From Apiospora phragmitis (lineage: Eukaryota > Ascomycota > Sordariomycetes > Amphisphaeriales > Apiosporaceae), in assembly GCA_038363925.1 (NCBI GenBank), contig JAQQWL010000009.1, forward strand, positions 1 through 64,000: a DNA stretch of 64,000 nt, written 5' to 3'. The notes under the pieces were generated by a model. The model saw only the letters and a program-made list of their open reading frames with translations, was not told the origin of the DNA and searched no databases. The position numbers and the translations under genes are program-made. Below, in pieces: positions 12,111-24,262 of the stretch. Each line of letters begins with the position of its first letter. Position 1 is the stretch's first letter.

Positions 12111-14120
12111 CCTTCTTGCAGGTGTTTATATCTTTAGAGCCCTGCCTTTTGCATAGGTAGATACGCTAACAGCTCTCTTCGGTTATGTACCTATTCGTAA
12201 GAAGATCGAGATAAATCTTCGAAAACTGAATATTCTGCTTAGAAAAATGAATTTAGTTATGGGTTTTTTCTTAGGAAGAATTTGAAAGAAGTTAGAAAAT
12301 ACCTTAATATCTGGCCACTCGTGAGAACATTATGTAAATGCACCAGCATCACAGGTTCTAACATATGCCCCCAAATGATTAAAGCTTGTGCTTGAACATG
12401 TCCAGCACCAGTCGTATACCGTAGCAGGCAACCTCCGGACCTTCTATTTAACCCGGCACCATAGAGCAAGGGAGAAAACTCCCATAACCTATTTGGATGC
12501 GAATCCATGAAGTAGTGGCTCGTGTAGGGGAAATTGGCTTGAGAAGCGCATCGTGTTTCTGGCATGTGCCATGCTAAGTGCCTAGAATCGTAAATAGTTC
12601 AGTCAGTCAATCGTGTACTGTGGAAACAATATGTGGCAGTGGAATGAATGCCGACATTGGAATGAACAGTGACAGTGGAATAAACAGTGGCAGTGGAATC
12701 GTCGTCGCCACCAGTTTCCCAATATTGCTTTGTATTGGATAGGTTTGGCGCATCGTGAGGCTTATGTGTATCGGTGTTGGAGTAATGGCCATGCAATTAG
12801 GGAACACGAACCATGTACTTGGTCAAGGCGCCCATAGCAACTACTTTGTCCAATGTGTCCATGAACGCGATCGCCTCTTTGGGTTTGATCTGCTCGTGAC
12901 TGACCTCGCGATACGAAAGGAAACCGACCATGTTGGCGGTTGATGAAGGTGTCGTGGCTGTCAAGGTGGTGTTTGGGTTGCTGGTGGTGAGTTTGTAGGC
13001 GGTAGGGATGAAGCGGTAGAAAGTAGGTATCCGTGGTAGGAATCAAAAGACGAGATGATATCGTGCGCTGCAGCGCCAACTGACGGTTGCGGGTGTTGCT
13101 GATGAGACGGAAGTGGTAGAAGGATAGAGATCCGGGACTAGGTCTGCCGTGGGTGACTTGGGGCAATTGCCAACAATTACCTAAGCGAGGTACTGAAGAC
13201 CTTCGCGCTTTTCCAAAATCGCGGCAATTACACTCTTACAAGTGGTCAACAGCCAGCAATAATTCAACCTTGTGTACTGGGGGTCTTGCGAGTCAACGCC
13301 AGCTTTCTGCGGGCTCAACATGTTGCGAAGGTGGAACTGCAGCGACTTCGTGGCCTGGGCTGCGAGAAGACGATGATAATGATGGGGTCGAGGGAAGTTC
13401 GCATCTGTATTTCTGATGTTGGTGGCAATTGCCGTTGGAGCAAATTAAAATGTGTAGGAAAGGATTCAGTACGTGTGCAATGGAGGGTGCAAGAATGTCG
13501 GGCCAAAGGAGGCAGTGAGGTCATCTCAGCAACGCTTCCTTCCGCCGAGGCAAAGATTGATCAGAGAGAAAAGATGATTTATAAAACAGAGAGTGGAGGA
13601 AACTGAGCTGGCTGTTAGATTAGCTACCTCTCGTAATAATGAGTAAGTTGATATTAGATCGCAGATGGATAAGTGAGCAAGCTGCCTGGAGTGTTCTTTT
13701 GTGACGTGTGCTGGACCCGTGTTACTCACAGGCACCTCACAACAAGACTAAGTACTGACTGCCTGCCACCTTTTCTAACTTCTACAGTGATTCAGGCCGG
13801 TGTTAGGTACCTAAAGGATGTATTGATCGGCTGCGTGAAATTATTTAATTGTGCTTAGGGCCGCATACCTACTAGAATTAACACTCTTTAGCGAAAACTC
13901 ATAAAATGTATCAAGAAGCACCGAAGGTTTCAATTCCCTCTGATGCGCGTACGTACATCACGACTGCACTGAAGGGATCACTTTTGCGTGATACAACTAC
14001 TTTGTGGGGGTTTACACAATCTCTCAGGTCTGATCATGCCAAACCCATTTCCGGCCAAGACTGCCAATTGAACATCCACCGTACTAGCTCCTCCGAGGTC
14101 AAGACAAGCATGCTCCGCAT
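12111..14120. other. Intergenic stretch with a minisatellite-like patch
   Basis: Apart from the 44-codon ORF listed separately, no gene is supported. About 12630-12705 is an imperfect short-period repeat built from AGTGGAAT and AATGAACAGTG-like units. The remaining ORFs are short and featureless. Confidence 0.45.
12797..12931 (-). CDS. Small hypothetical protein, 44 aa
   Basis: An ATG at 12929-12931 opens an uninterrupted ORF ending in TAA at 12797-12799. The product starts MVGFLSYREVSHEQIKPKEA and goes on with a helix-like, mixed-charge segment (DTLDKVVAMGALTKYMVRVP). Composition is that of a real folded polypeptide rather than random translation: balanced charges and amphipathic periodicity, with no Ser/Arg/Pro bias. 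I do not recognise a family. It may be a complete small protein, or one exon of a larger gene whose other exons I cannot place. The larger minus-strand ORF overlapping it in another frame (12762-13166) looks like a shadow. Confidence 0.4.
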   Translation of the reverse strand: MVGFLSYREVSHEQIKPKEAIAFMDTLDKVVAMGALTKYMVRVP

Positions 14121-15568
14121 CTACTTGAAATATTGCCCCTTGAAGCCGGGCAGGATCTCCTCGCCATCCTTTGCATATTGATGATCCTTAACTTTGGCTT
14201 GCTGCCATGTCTGCTTCCGCTTGGTGAATTCTGAGAACATGCTTGTTAGCTTTGCTTTTAGCATCTTTGATCTCAAGAAGGGGGTATACTGACCACCCAT
14301 CGTGGGCACCGGATGCCCGCCCGCTTCAAACTCGTTCTGCAGAAACCCTGCCCGCTTAAGAACCGGGGAGTCGATGGTCTTGAGGATGACATCGTTCTGC
14401 GGTCTGGAGAAGTACAGTAGTCCAAGGCGATCGACGTGTCTTTGGTCAGCAGGAGGGAGTGCGACCTGTTGTCCGCTGGTCAGTACCTAAATATGTCGAC
14501 GTCGGAGGTGAAAATACGGGCTGAGGTGGTAGATAGATGGAAGCATTGCTTACTCTGTGAATCGTCGACTTAATATAGCCGCCCGTCAGGAAGCTCAAGG
14601 CATCGCATGTGTTAACGGTTAAGCTCCCGTCCAGCGGCTTGGCCCACTTCCACTTCCCCGTCTCGTGCTCGCGGATCTGCAGCGCGGCCACCGGTTGGCG
14701 TAAGAGCAGCGTGATCGTCCCCATATCCGTGTGCCCGCCGCACCAGAGCCCGTCGTCGAGCTTGGCGATCTCTTCGGGCGAGAACTTGCCGTACTTCATG
14801 TACCGCAGGTGCGACTCGTCGTGCGTGTCCCACCGGTGCAGCTTGGTGAAGAAGTCGGGCGGCAGCTCCAGGGATAGGGCGATGAGGTGGTTCAGGGGGT
14901 TGAGGACTTTTTCGTAGAGGGACTGGAGTGTGGAGTCAGCAAGCAGAGAATCCAACTACTAATGAGGTCACGGAAATCTTGGTACCTTGCCAAAAGTTTC
15001 AATCTCATCGATATGCTCCTTCAACAACGCCGGTACGGGCTGGGTGATGTAGCCATCGTTGGCTGTAATTACAATGAGTTGTCAGCTCTGCCGTGGTGGT
15101 CGTTATCGTATGATACTCCGCGAACTCACTAGCCATGTTCCACACCTCGACCTTGTCCTTGGGCCCGCCGCTGAGCGCCCGGCGTCCGGCCGGGCGGTAC
15201 CCGTTGTACTCCCCGTTGTCGAGGTCCAGGACGTACTTGAGCTTCTCCTCGAGCGGCAGCTCGTAGAAGGCCTGGCCCAGAGCGAACTGCCGGTCGACCT
15301 TCTCCTGAGGGATGCCGAAGTTGGTCACGTAGAAGAAGCCCTTGGTCCGGATGGCCTCGATGAGTTGCTGGGCGAGCCGAGCGTTGCCCTCGTCGGTGCC
15401 GTACTGGGAGAGGTCGATGTTAGCGACTGTGGTGCGCTCATTTGGTCAGTTTGCCCAGAAGCTTCTTCTCCCAACTGTGGAACTTAGTGACGTACGATCA
15501 GCCCAATCGAGGTCCTCCTTGGTCTCCGGGACGTGGGAATATTGAGGAATATGCGTGGCGTGAGGCAT
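14121..15568 (-). CDS. 2-oxoglutarate/Fe(II)-dependent oxygenase (isopenicillin N synthase-like)
   Basis: This is a non-heme iron oxygenase of the isopenicillin N synthase / 2OG-Fe(II) superfamily. Six exons splice cleanly: 15568-15496, 15426-15130, 15062-14986, 14922-14554, 14465-14294 and 14230-14121, giving 365 aa. All five introns are GT..AG and 63-88 nt long. The DIOX_N-like part (about residues 25-150) has GFFYVTNFGIPQEK. The jelly-roll core carries the iron triad as GGHTDMGTITLLL (His213, Asp215) and TIHRVALPP (His271), with Arg285 in DRLGLLYFSRP as the expected 2-oxoglutarate anchor. The length is normal for the family. The substrate cannot be inferred. Such enzymes often act in secondary metabolism, but no intact partner genes lie next to it. 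Apparently functional. Confidence 0.9.
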
Positions 15569-16695
15569 CTTGAGATCCAGATGTCGCAACTAGTTCAGGA
15601 GTTTGATAGAAGGAGAGATAGGAGGACAAGTCGGTAAATAAGATGATATATATAATCAGAAAGCTCCCATCTTCTTATCTTTAGGCCGTGTCCGATCTCC
15701 GGATTGCGCCGGCGGCCATGTCGTTATCGGGATCCCCGCACGTTGGCCCCCCCGATTGCGATATTACTCCAACGGTTGCGTGATCCCCCGGCAGATGACA
15801 CCATGCCCCCTTTTTTGCTAAAATGTACTTGGCAACTGATAAATACTACGGATGCACGTCATTTCAAAGATTCACACTTGATACTATTGGAGCACTCTTT
15901 ATTGATTGCTTATAAGAAGGGCAGACTTTAACCCCTTTTGAGACATGCTCAAGGGCTATGCTACCGACAGCGGCCATCGTGCCCCGTAGTAGCGACATAC
16001 AACTCCCGTTGGCCCCCTCATACAACTCCGTATCTTGCTATCCTCCCCCTACGTATGCATGAGACTCCGCATTCGCGGATTCGGTAGTTCGCCTCCGAGC
16101 GGGGGGTGAATGGTGATGCACCTAGCCGATACCTGGGTGTCATCTTACTCACGTGGTCAGGCGACAGTGGTATGTCTATCCCCTAATCCTTCTATAGTAT
16201 CTTCATTCGCAGGAATTGGAGTACCTTTATTTGATTCCCTGGCAGATGTAGCGACTGGAACTATGGAAGAACAACCTTGCTGGCGACTCATCTGGGGCAG
16301 TAGGCCAGTGCTGCCTGGACGTGTGTGACGATGTACGACAATGCCCGGGCTAGGTAGGTTTCTATGGATTCGCAATAAGATCTACGTGTCACCGTGAAGC
16401 AAACCTGCTTGGTTTCACGCCACGGGTGGTGAGGCACAAGAGTTTCAGGCATCAGCACCTTGTGATACCTCGTGACCAACCTTCCATGCCTCTTGTTTTC
16501 CTTTGCCGCTTCAAAAGGTGGGTTGAAGAGATCGTTCTACTCGCGCACAAGCTCGATCTTCTTTTTATTTACGGCTGGCCTGCTCTTCTCGAGTCGCATA
16601 CCTCTTGCTGGTCCTGAGCTGGTATGATTTGAAGAAACAAAAAGAGAAATAGAAGAGGGGAAAAAAGAAAAGTAGCCCTCGATCTTCCGGTAGCG
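15569..16695. other. Intergenic stretch between divergent genes
   Basis: This is the shared upstream region of the oxygenase (-) and the F-box gene (+). I see no gene, RNA or repeat in it. Confidence 0.5.
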
Positions 16696-18102
16696 ATGGC
16701 GCTCCAACGCCTCCCCGTGGAGCTCCTGCAGGGGATTGCCAGTAGATGTGAAGTGGCCACCGTCTACGCCTTCGCAAGAACCTGTCGAGTTATCCGTATG
16801 GCTTGTTATGATACGGTTCTCTGCCAGCAGGCCTATTCGAATCAAGTAAGTTCATGTCTTATTTCCGTGGCGTTTCCGGAAGGACTGCGGGCACGGAACG
16901 AAGTATGGGATGGGCTTGTTCGCTGATTTGATGACGCTAGTTGCGATGGGCCCCAATAGTTGATCAAACGGTCCATATACCCGAGGTTGTTTTCAAGGCC
17001 ATGGCAAGACGAGGAGGCGCCAATATCGTCATATGGGCACGCTACACCGCAGCTTTAGATCGGCTCCGCGTTCAATATCTAACCTTGCGCTACGATCCAG
17101 AGCGGGGTTGGGCCGGTTGCTCAGCGAAACTGATCAGCTCAGCCGAAACTAGGGACCGAATCCTGGCAGAAACTATGCGATATGTGCCGGAGTTGTTGGC
17201 CATAGGCAGTACGTATAGCCCTAAGCGGAGGATGAAGGAGGAGAACTGCAGTCTGAGTAACGATACAGAAAGCTGTTTCTTTTTTTGAAAACCGAACAGT
17301 CATCGTCAAACTCGTACTGGCACTGCTGCCTTTACATGGCGCCCTTCTGGATTCTCCCGCCAACTGTCACCACCAAACGTTGCCGAAACTAGCATTTTGC
17401 TTCGTGTTCGATCTCAACGAGGATGCCCCTTTGGATGCACCACTAAGCTATAATAGATTCCGATCCGCGGTATCGCTTGCCCAAAATGCGCTGTTAGGTG
17501 GTTGGAAGGCTGACCCGGAGCACTGTCTCCGTAATCAACACCACCAGTACTTCCTCCTGGGCTTCATGATACAAGCCTTAAGATCGGGAATCATTGAGGT
17601 TCCTCGCTTCGAAGAATCGCTATGGGCCGAACCCACGAACGAGGGGCCTCTACCCGAGCTCCCAGTGCCGTTCGATACTGCAACCCCTGGCGCCGCTGGC
17701 AGCCAGTGGGATCAGTGTCTTCGACGCACCAACACCCGATTTTGTTGGCGGGAGGAGTTGGAAAGAGGAGATTGGTGCGGGCAGTTCTCCCTACACTGCC
17801 ATCTCTCGACCTTCTCCGAATCTGTACACAGTCTCCGCTTCACAGTGCTGGAGCAGCAACAAGGCGACTTGAGCTGGATATCCGGAATTGGCTACGAACA
17901 GGATCAGATATCCACCATTGGGGGTCAGATCAGTCGCACTCAGAGTCGTGTCTCGATGGTCAAAGACTCTCCTGTGGTGGGACGGTGGCGCTTGGAGGGC
18001 CGCATCAGCCCGTACGGAATCACCGGCGTTTGGTGCCACGCAAACCAGTCTAAAGTTATTGAGTTCTTCTGGCTGTGGAAAGAGATGTACAATCTGGACT
18101 AA
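16696..18102 (+). CDS. F-box-like protein
   Basis: Three exons (16696-16845, 16941-17208, 17300-18102) encode 406 aa, with 95-nt and 91-nt GT..AG introns. The first exon is a recognisable F-box-like helix set (residues 4-45: LPVELLQGIASRCEVATVYAF followed by ARTCRVIRMACYD), which would bind Skp1 in an SCF ubiquitin ligase. The remaining about 350 residues have no recognised repeat (no clear LRR, WD40 or kelch); the C-terminal part contains a W-rich beta-like region (VVGRWRLEGRISPYGITGVW). This fits the large, fast-evolving fungal F-box families of unknown target. The start ATG at 16696 lies immediately before the F-box. It appears intact. Confidence 0.8.
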
Positions 18103-18154
18103 TCGAGCGCTTGTTAAATCCATGAATCCATTACACCAAGTTTAATTCAGATTT

Positions 18155-18484
18155 CTACATCTTGGCCGTCTTAGGCTTCAACAAGATCAGCGCCTCCTGC
18201 GAGACCGTCATGACCAGGCGGCCCGTCTTCATGTCCCAAAACCGCTGAGACGTGAGCACCCGCCCGTGGGCGCCCCATTTCGTGTCGCGCTCGAGCACGA
18301 CCCAGTCATCTATACGGGCCCGGGGCTCGTGGAACGAGACGTTGTGGGTCAGGCTGGTGAGCAGCGCGACGTTCTTGAAGCCGCGGCCGATTTGTTGCGG
18401 GCTGGCCGCCAGCGCGGGCCCGACCGACATCTCGTCCGATACGAAGCCGAAGGCGGCAAGATGCACCGCAGCCGCCGTCGTCAC
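18155..18484 (-). pseudogene. 3' fragment of an acyl-CoA thioesterase (TesB/ACOT8-like)
   Basis: The translation carries the C-terminal hotdog signature of acyl-CoA thioesterase II: HLAAFGFVSDEM, SLTHNVSFHEP and DDWVVLERDTKWGAHGR, then a normal C-terminus. The family is about 300 residues or more, with two hotdog folds; only the last about 110 residues are here. There is no ATG in this frame and the sequence upstream of 18490 is unrelated, so the N-terminal two thirds are missing. This is a truncated remnant, in tail-to-tail orientation with the F-box gene. Confidence 0.75.
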
Positions 18485-19089
18485 AAGCCGGCAGACTGAG
18501 ACAAGGAAGGGATGGAGATCGCAATTACGTTGGTTGCCGCCTTTCTGCGCTGCTCACGCGATCCTTGCCGAAAATGGGGCTGAAAAGCAGCGGCACGGTC
18601 AAAGCAGGCTAGAAGCGGGCAAGGCTGCATTGCGTACGGAGTATGCTCGATGCTACCTTCCATCGATCAAGATGTGACATGGCACATGCACAGAAGTACT
18701 TAAGCACAAAAGTACGAGAGTGCATATGTGTTTATTCTTTTGCAAGTACCTGCACTGAATCTGTACATACCTGCCCTACTCTGGGCTGCTGCTTTCATGT
18801 TGTGTTCCAATGTCTCCAGTGTACCTCGCCTCTTGGCTTTGGCTTGTCATACAGGAGAAACGGGCCGTACCCCTTCTATATTCCGCTCAAGGTCGGTGTG
18901 TAATCTCGATCTGAGATTAGGTAGGCAGACAGGGAGACCAGAGGCTTGTAGCATGAGCCATTCGCGGCAGTCATACGGCGTAGACTATGTACAAAGCTTT
19001 TTACGACTACATGCATTGGGCTGAACTGTACTAAAAATATCATCCCTGGACATTTCTTTGCGAAACCAGAGTCTAGGTACATCCACGCT
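18485..19089. other. Intergenic stretch
   Basis: The 5' side of the thioesterase fragment and the 3' side of the P450 remnant. Nothing recognisable. Confidence 0.5.
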
Positions 19090-20974
19090 CTAGCGTTTTT
19101 CCTCAATCTCCCGCCACAGTTCACCACGGGGCTCGAATACCAGATTGGGACCTAGGTGAGTAGATCCAAAGCTATCCCAGATCTGGAACTCATCGACTCG
19201 CCCACGGCCGTCGGTTCTTCCAGCACGGTCTTCCCCGGATCTACCAGCCTACCCGCCAGCAATTCTGAAATCAAAGTACCAGAGCGTCTTAGCGATTACC
19301 AGAGAGGCCTCCATATATGCCACTATGGGGATACTCATTAGCTCAATCCGCCACGTTGGGTGCAATGTGAATGCTGTCACTTACTAGACTTGCCAGCACA
19401 CCCGCGGGAGCCGGTGGAAAACGGGCAGAATGCCAATTTCATCCGCTTCAGTGTCTCTGTGTCGGACTCAAGCCAGCGTTCCGGCTGGAACAGGAACGGC
19501 TTGGGGAAGTATGTCTCCTCATGGTGAATGGCGTAAATGCTCACACCAACCTGAGTACCCGGTGGGATAACGTGCCCATCCACAACGAATGGCTCTCCAC
19601 CCTTGTACTCGTTGGCATAGGGCTCTCGCCACAGTGTACCGGCCACGGGAGGCGTCATGCGTAAAGCCTCATCGATACAAGCCCGCAAGCATCGACTGCT
19701 TTGCAGTTGGGGGCCGTTGCGTATTTCCGCATTGCTCTGGAACGAGGTCCGTACCTCCTGCGCAAGTTTCTTGTACGCTTTAGGATACCTAGATAGGTAG
19801 AAAAACAAAGCAGCAATGGCTGTGGATGTTGTATCTCCCCTTGTCTCATTGTTAGCCCCCCATGATATGCAAGTAGAGAGGCCATACTGCGTAGACGGCG
19901 ACATACCTGCCGGAAAAGAAGAAACAAAGCTTCACCGAAGAGCTCACTAGTGCCGATTTCATTCTCTGGGCTGTCAACATAGTCGGCCGCAAAAGAAAAC
20001 AGGTCTTGTTTGGCATGCCTTCCCTGGGAAAGCCGTGTGCTGATCATGCCTCGCAGGGATTGGAGATATTGGATTCTTTGTTTCTTGCCCAGGTAATAGG
20101 TCATCAAATGCTGCACACCCAATTTATTCAATATCGGCCATTGCATGAAGGCATTGGCTTGATAACTGCCAATCTTCAGCCCACGTATTAAGAAATGGTT
20201 TTCCGTCGTGGTTAGCATCTTGAGGGGGTACCCAAATGCCAGAAGCCCAACAATGTCCATGCCCAGATGTTTGAACGCTCTGACAACTCCACAGGACTTG
20301 TCTGGCGCAACGCTTCCAGCAGCTGGTGTAGGAACACGTCGATCTGGTCTATGAGGGTAGGCTCGAAAGCTCGCAGTGACTTGTCGCTGATGGCATGGCC
20401 GATGAGCCGACGCTTTTCCCTGTGGTGGCGCTTGTCGATCACATTGAAGAGGCTGGGTTTACCGGACGCCACCGTGAGGCTGTACACGTGAGACTTGGTA
20501 ATTCGGTCGTTGTTGTAGATATCTGTAAAGGAGAGGCTTGAGCTTCCAAACAATGATGATCACGTCAGTGTGTGGGCCCCACGTACCCTGCAGAGCTTCA
20601 ATGGACTTAAAGACAAGCTTGTTGGGACCTGATCGCAACACAGGGCCATATCTTTGAAGGTCAAGGTATGTTCTGAGATGAAGATGGCCGCATAAGGTGT
20701 AGAAGCCAGCATATACGTCGGACAATCTAGCAGAGCTGGTCCTGGATATCTGCTGAGGGGGTGCAAGTAGTTGCGATAGATGACGAAGGAGAAAGACTAC
20801 CACAGTGCAGTTAATACGGGCGCACGTTTCTTTGGGTTTGATATCGTGTAAGCACAAACAGAGGCCAAGGCGGGGTAGGCAGCTACTTACACAGGCCAGC
20901 AGAACGAACGCGGAATATGTTGCCAAAGGATGGCCAAGGCCTGGTTCAGTGCTTGATGAATTCCCCATCTCCAA
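19090..20974 (-). pseudogene. Cytochrome P450, inactivated
   Basis: This is a microsomal fungal P450 remnant. Visible in order: a hydrophobic N-terminus (about 20974-20890); HPLSRYPGP and then, one frame over, RLSDVYAGFYTLCGHLHLR (about 20760-20650); DIYNNDRITKSHVYSL; HRREKRRL-type C-helix text (HHREKRRLIGHAISDKSLRAF, about 20430); an I-helix with GDTTSTAIAALFFYLSRYPK (about 19840); the ExxR region (IDEALRMTPPVAG, about 19680); PERW; and the heme loop FCPFSTGSRGCAGKS with the Cys ligand (about 19390). An intron then leads to the last exon. Lesions: a frame change near 20710, another near 20275 (ELSERS / FKHLGMDIVGLL), probably one at the I-helix splice, and an in-frame TAG after FDFRIAGG (about 19246). 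With several independent hits, including a nonsense codon, I regard it as dead. Confidence 0.8.
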
Positions 20975-22849
20975 GTTGTTGATGGAAGATGAGATATCAA
21001 GGCCAAGTAATGCGGCAGACTGGACTGAAGGTATGGTTAGGGTTCAGGGGCAAGGAACCGAGCTTGGCTTGATGCCCTGAAATTCTGTCAAGTAAGGGAG
21101 TGGTAGTGCAACCAGGGGCGTGTCACGGTTTGCCCAACATCAATCGCAATATGCCTCGGTCAACTCTCCCATGCAGCTACTTGGCGCAGATCGAACCAGT
21201 CTCTACCCGTACTTGGGTGGTCAAAAGAGGGGGTGGATAAGGGGCCGGATGACAGATGCAGTGTGATTCCGGGGTGGAATCGGTTACACCACTCAAAGTA
21301 GGCGGCACGGCGGGCAACCAACAACTGGTTCTTGTTGCTCACATGTCGCTACGTTGCATTCCAGTCATTTGCGACCGGCAGATATAAGCATCGTGTGGCC
21401 TGATTGCGCAGCCTTTCTTCCTTGTCTGTGGTATGACCAAGAGAGGACTGCATGTACGGAGTAGGATTACATCGTAATCGTCACCACTCATACAGTCGCT
21501 AGCGAAACCTGCGTCCTCTCTACACTCTCTTATAGTTGCCGTTTTGGACCCACTCTGCAGGGTATGTGCTGACACCATGTACCCGTCCATGCTTGCAAGT
21601 ACACAGCTAATTCTGGCTTTGCTTATTCTTTCCTTGTGCGTTCATAAATCGACTATGATGCTCTTGCATTAGTCTATGCCCTACGAAACCAAGAGCCAGA
21701 AGCCGCTGACAGTTTATGTTCTCCCTGGCAATGCAATCGTCCCTGTCAGCGTCCGCAAACAGAGCTTCGGATACAAATCCGGCCAGCGTCGTCTTCGGCG
21801 CGCATTTCACTCCCTGTTGTTACAATATGAGCAAGTTCCCCTGTCGAGATCACTCGCACGTTTCATTCGTTCGGTCTTACGTTTTTCCCCCCTCTGAACC
21901 ATACTCACTAGCGACACGATGCGGAATACCGATAACACGACCGACCATCCCGTACAGGTCTGTAGTTCTCACACCTCTTTAAAATGGCCTAGAACTATGT
22001 CGCAACGCAGGGTGGCTTAGCTGACTCGGTGAAGGTTTAGCTAGATCAGACGACGCGATTCAGTCAAAACAACCGCCTGGATGGCGACATTCCAGCCATG
22101 ACTCGCAGCGATTGTGCGCACAGCGAGGACCAGTGTATATAGACAGAACCGTGGTACCTGGACCGATTCTTCGGCCTTGATCAATAGGTAGCTCTAATCT
22201 CATTGCCATTATCCCCATCCGTGGTTGCGATAGAAAGAAATAAGCCATTTTAGTGATAAATCGAGGTGATGCAATAGGTATAGTAGGAATAGTTACTATG
22301 GTATGTACTGTATTGCTGCACTTTTGCCGTAGTCCTAAGGGCACCGATGGTGGGTGGAGCAGGATGGAGGCGAGACGGAGCGGGGCTCTAGAGAGACCCT
22401 GAAAATTGATATGTAACAGTCTCTTCTGAACGCGCTGGCTAGGCTCTGCGCTAATAATCTACGGGGCAAGACTCACGCCCTTACGCATCCCTCCCAGCTC
22501 ACAAGTCGGCCGAACTTCGTGTCGCCGGGCCCGGGCTAAGATGCACTCTACGATGCATCCTCGGCGCATGTGGGCAGGACGACCTGCGCCAAGTGCCGCC
22601 CAGACGTTGTGCTCGACAGGAAGACCCGCTCAGCGGCCGATCCGGTCCTCTTCGGCATGATCGCGTCCGGTAACCAGGTGATGAAAGACGGGCCGACGCG
22701 CACAGGAACAAGTGGTAGCAGAGTGTCATGCTACAATTTTTTCTTTCAATCCAAGAAGAAGTTATCATCATCTATCTATTAATCCCGTGAAGACTCTCCT
22801 TTCTACCTCGTCGCAACCTGATCCAACATTTCCCTGAATACAATCTCTG
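20975..22849. other. Long intergenic stretch
   Basis: No gene is supported. Short ORFs on both strands (for example 21607-21897 and 22060-22344) show no conserved motif. A GC-rich patch at about 22490-22730 reads protein-like on the + strand but is short and has no start context. Confidence 0.45.
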
Positions 22850-24262
22850 CTAATACTTAAGACGAGGTTGATACACGATGCCATTCCCTATATGAAGGAT
22901 AGACTTTGTGCTTGGACTCAACTTAGTGCAATTGGATCGCCTACACTCAACGTATGGAGCGTTGACAAGCCCACCGTCTGGTCTCTTTTCTGAAGTAAGG
23001 ACTGGACTAATCTGTATGGGAAGTAAATAGATCTCCACGTATGATCTTCTCTCCTGTGTGTCGGTACGGAAGCAGTTGAGCGTGAACGCGTACTCCTTCC
23101 TCGCGTTATTTTCGAACTTGGACCGGAGGAGGCAGTTGCCGAACGGGATGCAAACGACGGACAATGCCAGGACCGTAATCCATGCTTTAAGCTCCGGATC
23201 TTTTCGCTGCTTGATTCGAAACGGGCCCTCTATACCCTTAGGCGTCATCCGGAAGCTGCGGACTTGAGCGTCATTGTCGAAGTCGACCTGGACGTCGCCA
23301 GAGTCTTTGAACCAGTCGGGGGAGCCGGCCAAGAGCCCCCACTGTTCTGGCTCCCAGCGTGCCGTCACAGCCTCGCACTGGTCCCCCGCGCGCTCATCGG
23401 GCATCTTCCACGCGAACAGCGATTCCTCCATCAAAGGACTCGCAAGAATGACCTCTTGCAAGCGGCGAAAAGCGGTGGCCATACCTTCACCGTAGGCTAA
23501 GTGTAATTTGACGTTGAAGAGACCAAGCAAGCTGTACGCTCTATCCTCTGGCTTTCCGGTCTCGCGCCCAAACATCCAGCTCATCTTCATGGCGATGGAC
23601 TGGGGCAGTTTCCAAGTTAGCCGACCATGGAACAAAGACGCTCAAGCTTTTGGAGACCTGTCACTTACAGCTTCACTGAGATCTTGCTCGCCAGTGAGGA
23701 ATCGCTTATCAATGCCGGTGACGTCTGAGAGCGCAGTGGCAAGCTCTTTTTTGGTACCCATGCACTTCCAATCCATGTCATAGAATTCCATATGACTCGA
23801 TGCCATTAGTTCCTGGAGCGTCCACCCTCTTCGAAACCATGCAGACGATTCATTCTCTTTCTCGCTTCTGAAAGCCTCCTTTCCAAGGCTAACAGCGTTG
23901 CTGCCCCGCCACTTAACATCTGCCATGAAAGTGATGCAAAGCTTCGCATTCCGATACCAATTAAACATGGAGTTTATAGCTGTAGCATACTCATCGGATT
24001 TTTTCTTGTCAATGCAGCAAGTGTCCATCCACAACCATTTGAAGCCTCTGGCTCGAGCCGCGACACAAGCATCGTGAATCTTCGAGACTCCTGGTAAGGA
24101 GTGCGTGCTTGATCTCAATTCGTCGATGTGTTTTTTCAGATCTTCAAATTCGACCTCGCCTTCAGCTAGCCAGCGGTGTGAGAAAATGGCGTATCCATTG
24201 TCATGAATGTTGGCTTGTGAGCTTTCCTCAAGCTCGAACGTTGTCGTATTGAGAAATCGCAT
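22850..24262 (-). CDS. HET-domain protein
   Basis: This heterokaryon-incompatibility-type protein belongs to a family that mediates non-self recognition and programmed cell death in filamentous fungi. Two exons (24262-23669 and 23599-22850) are joined in phase 0 by a 69-nt intron, giving 447 aa. The HET domain spans about residues 20-170: YAIFSHRWLAEGEVEFEDL, then KIHDACVAARARGFKWLWMD, TCCIDKKKSDEYATAINSMF and WYRNAKLCITFMADV, and later WFRRGWTLQELMA. After the splice comes KMSWMFGRETGKPEDRAYSL and GLFNVKLHLAYGEGMATAF, the block that usually follows HET in stand-alone NLR-like proteins. No NACHT, ankyrin or WD repeats follow; the remaining about 170 residues are a divergent C-terminal part. 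The start is the ATG at 24262 (MRFLNTTTFEL), the usual HET N-terminus. It looks intact. Confidence 0.92.
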
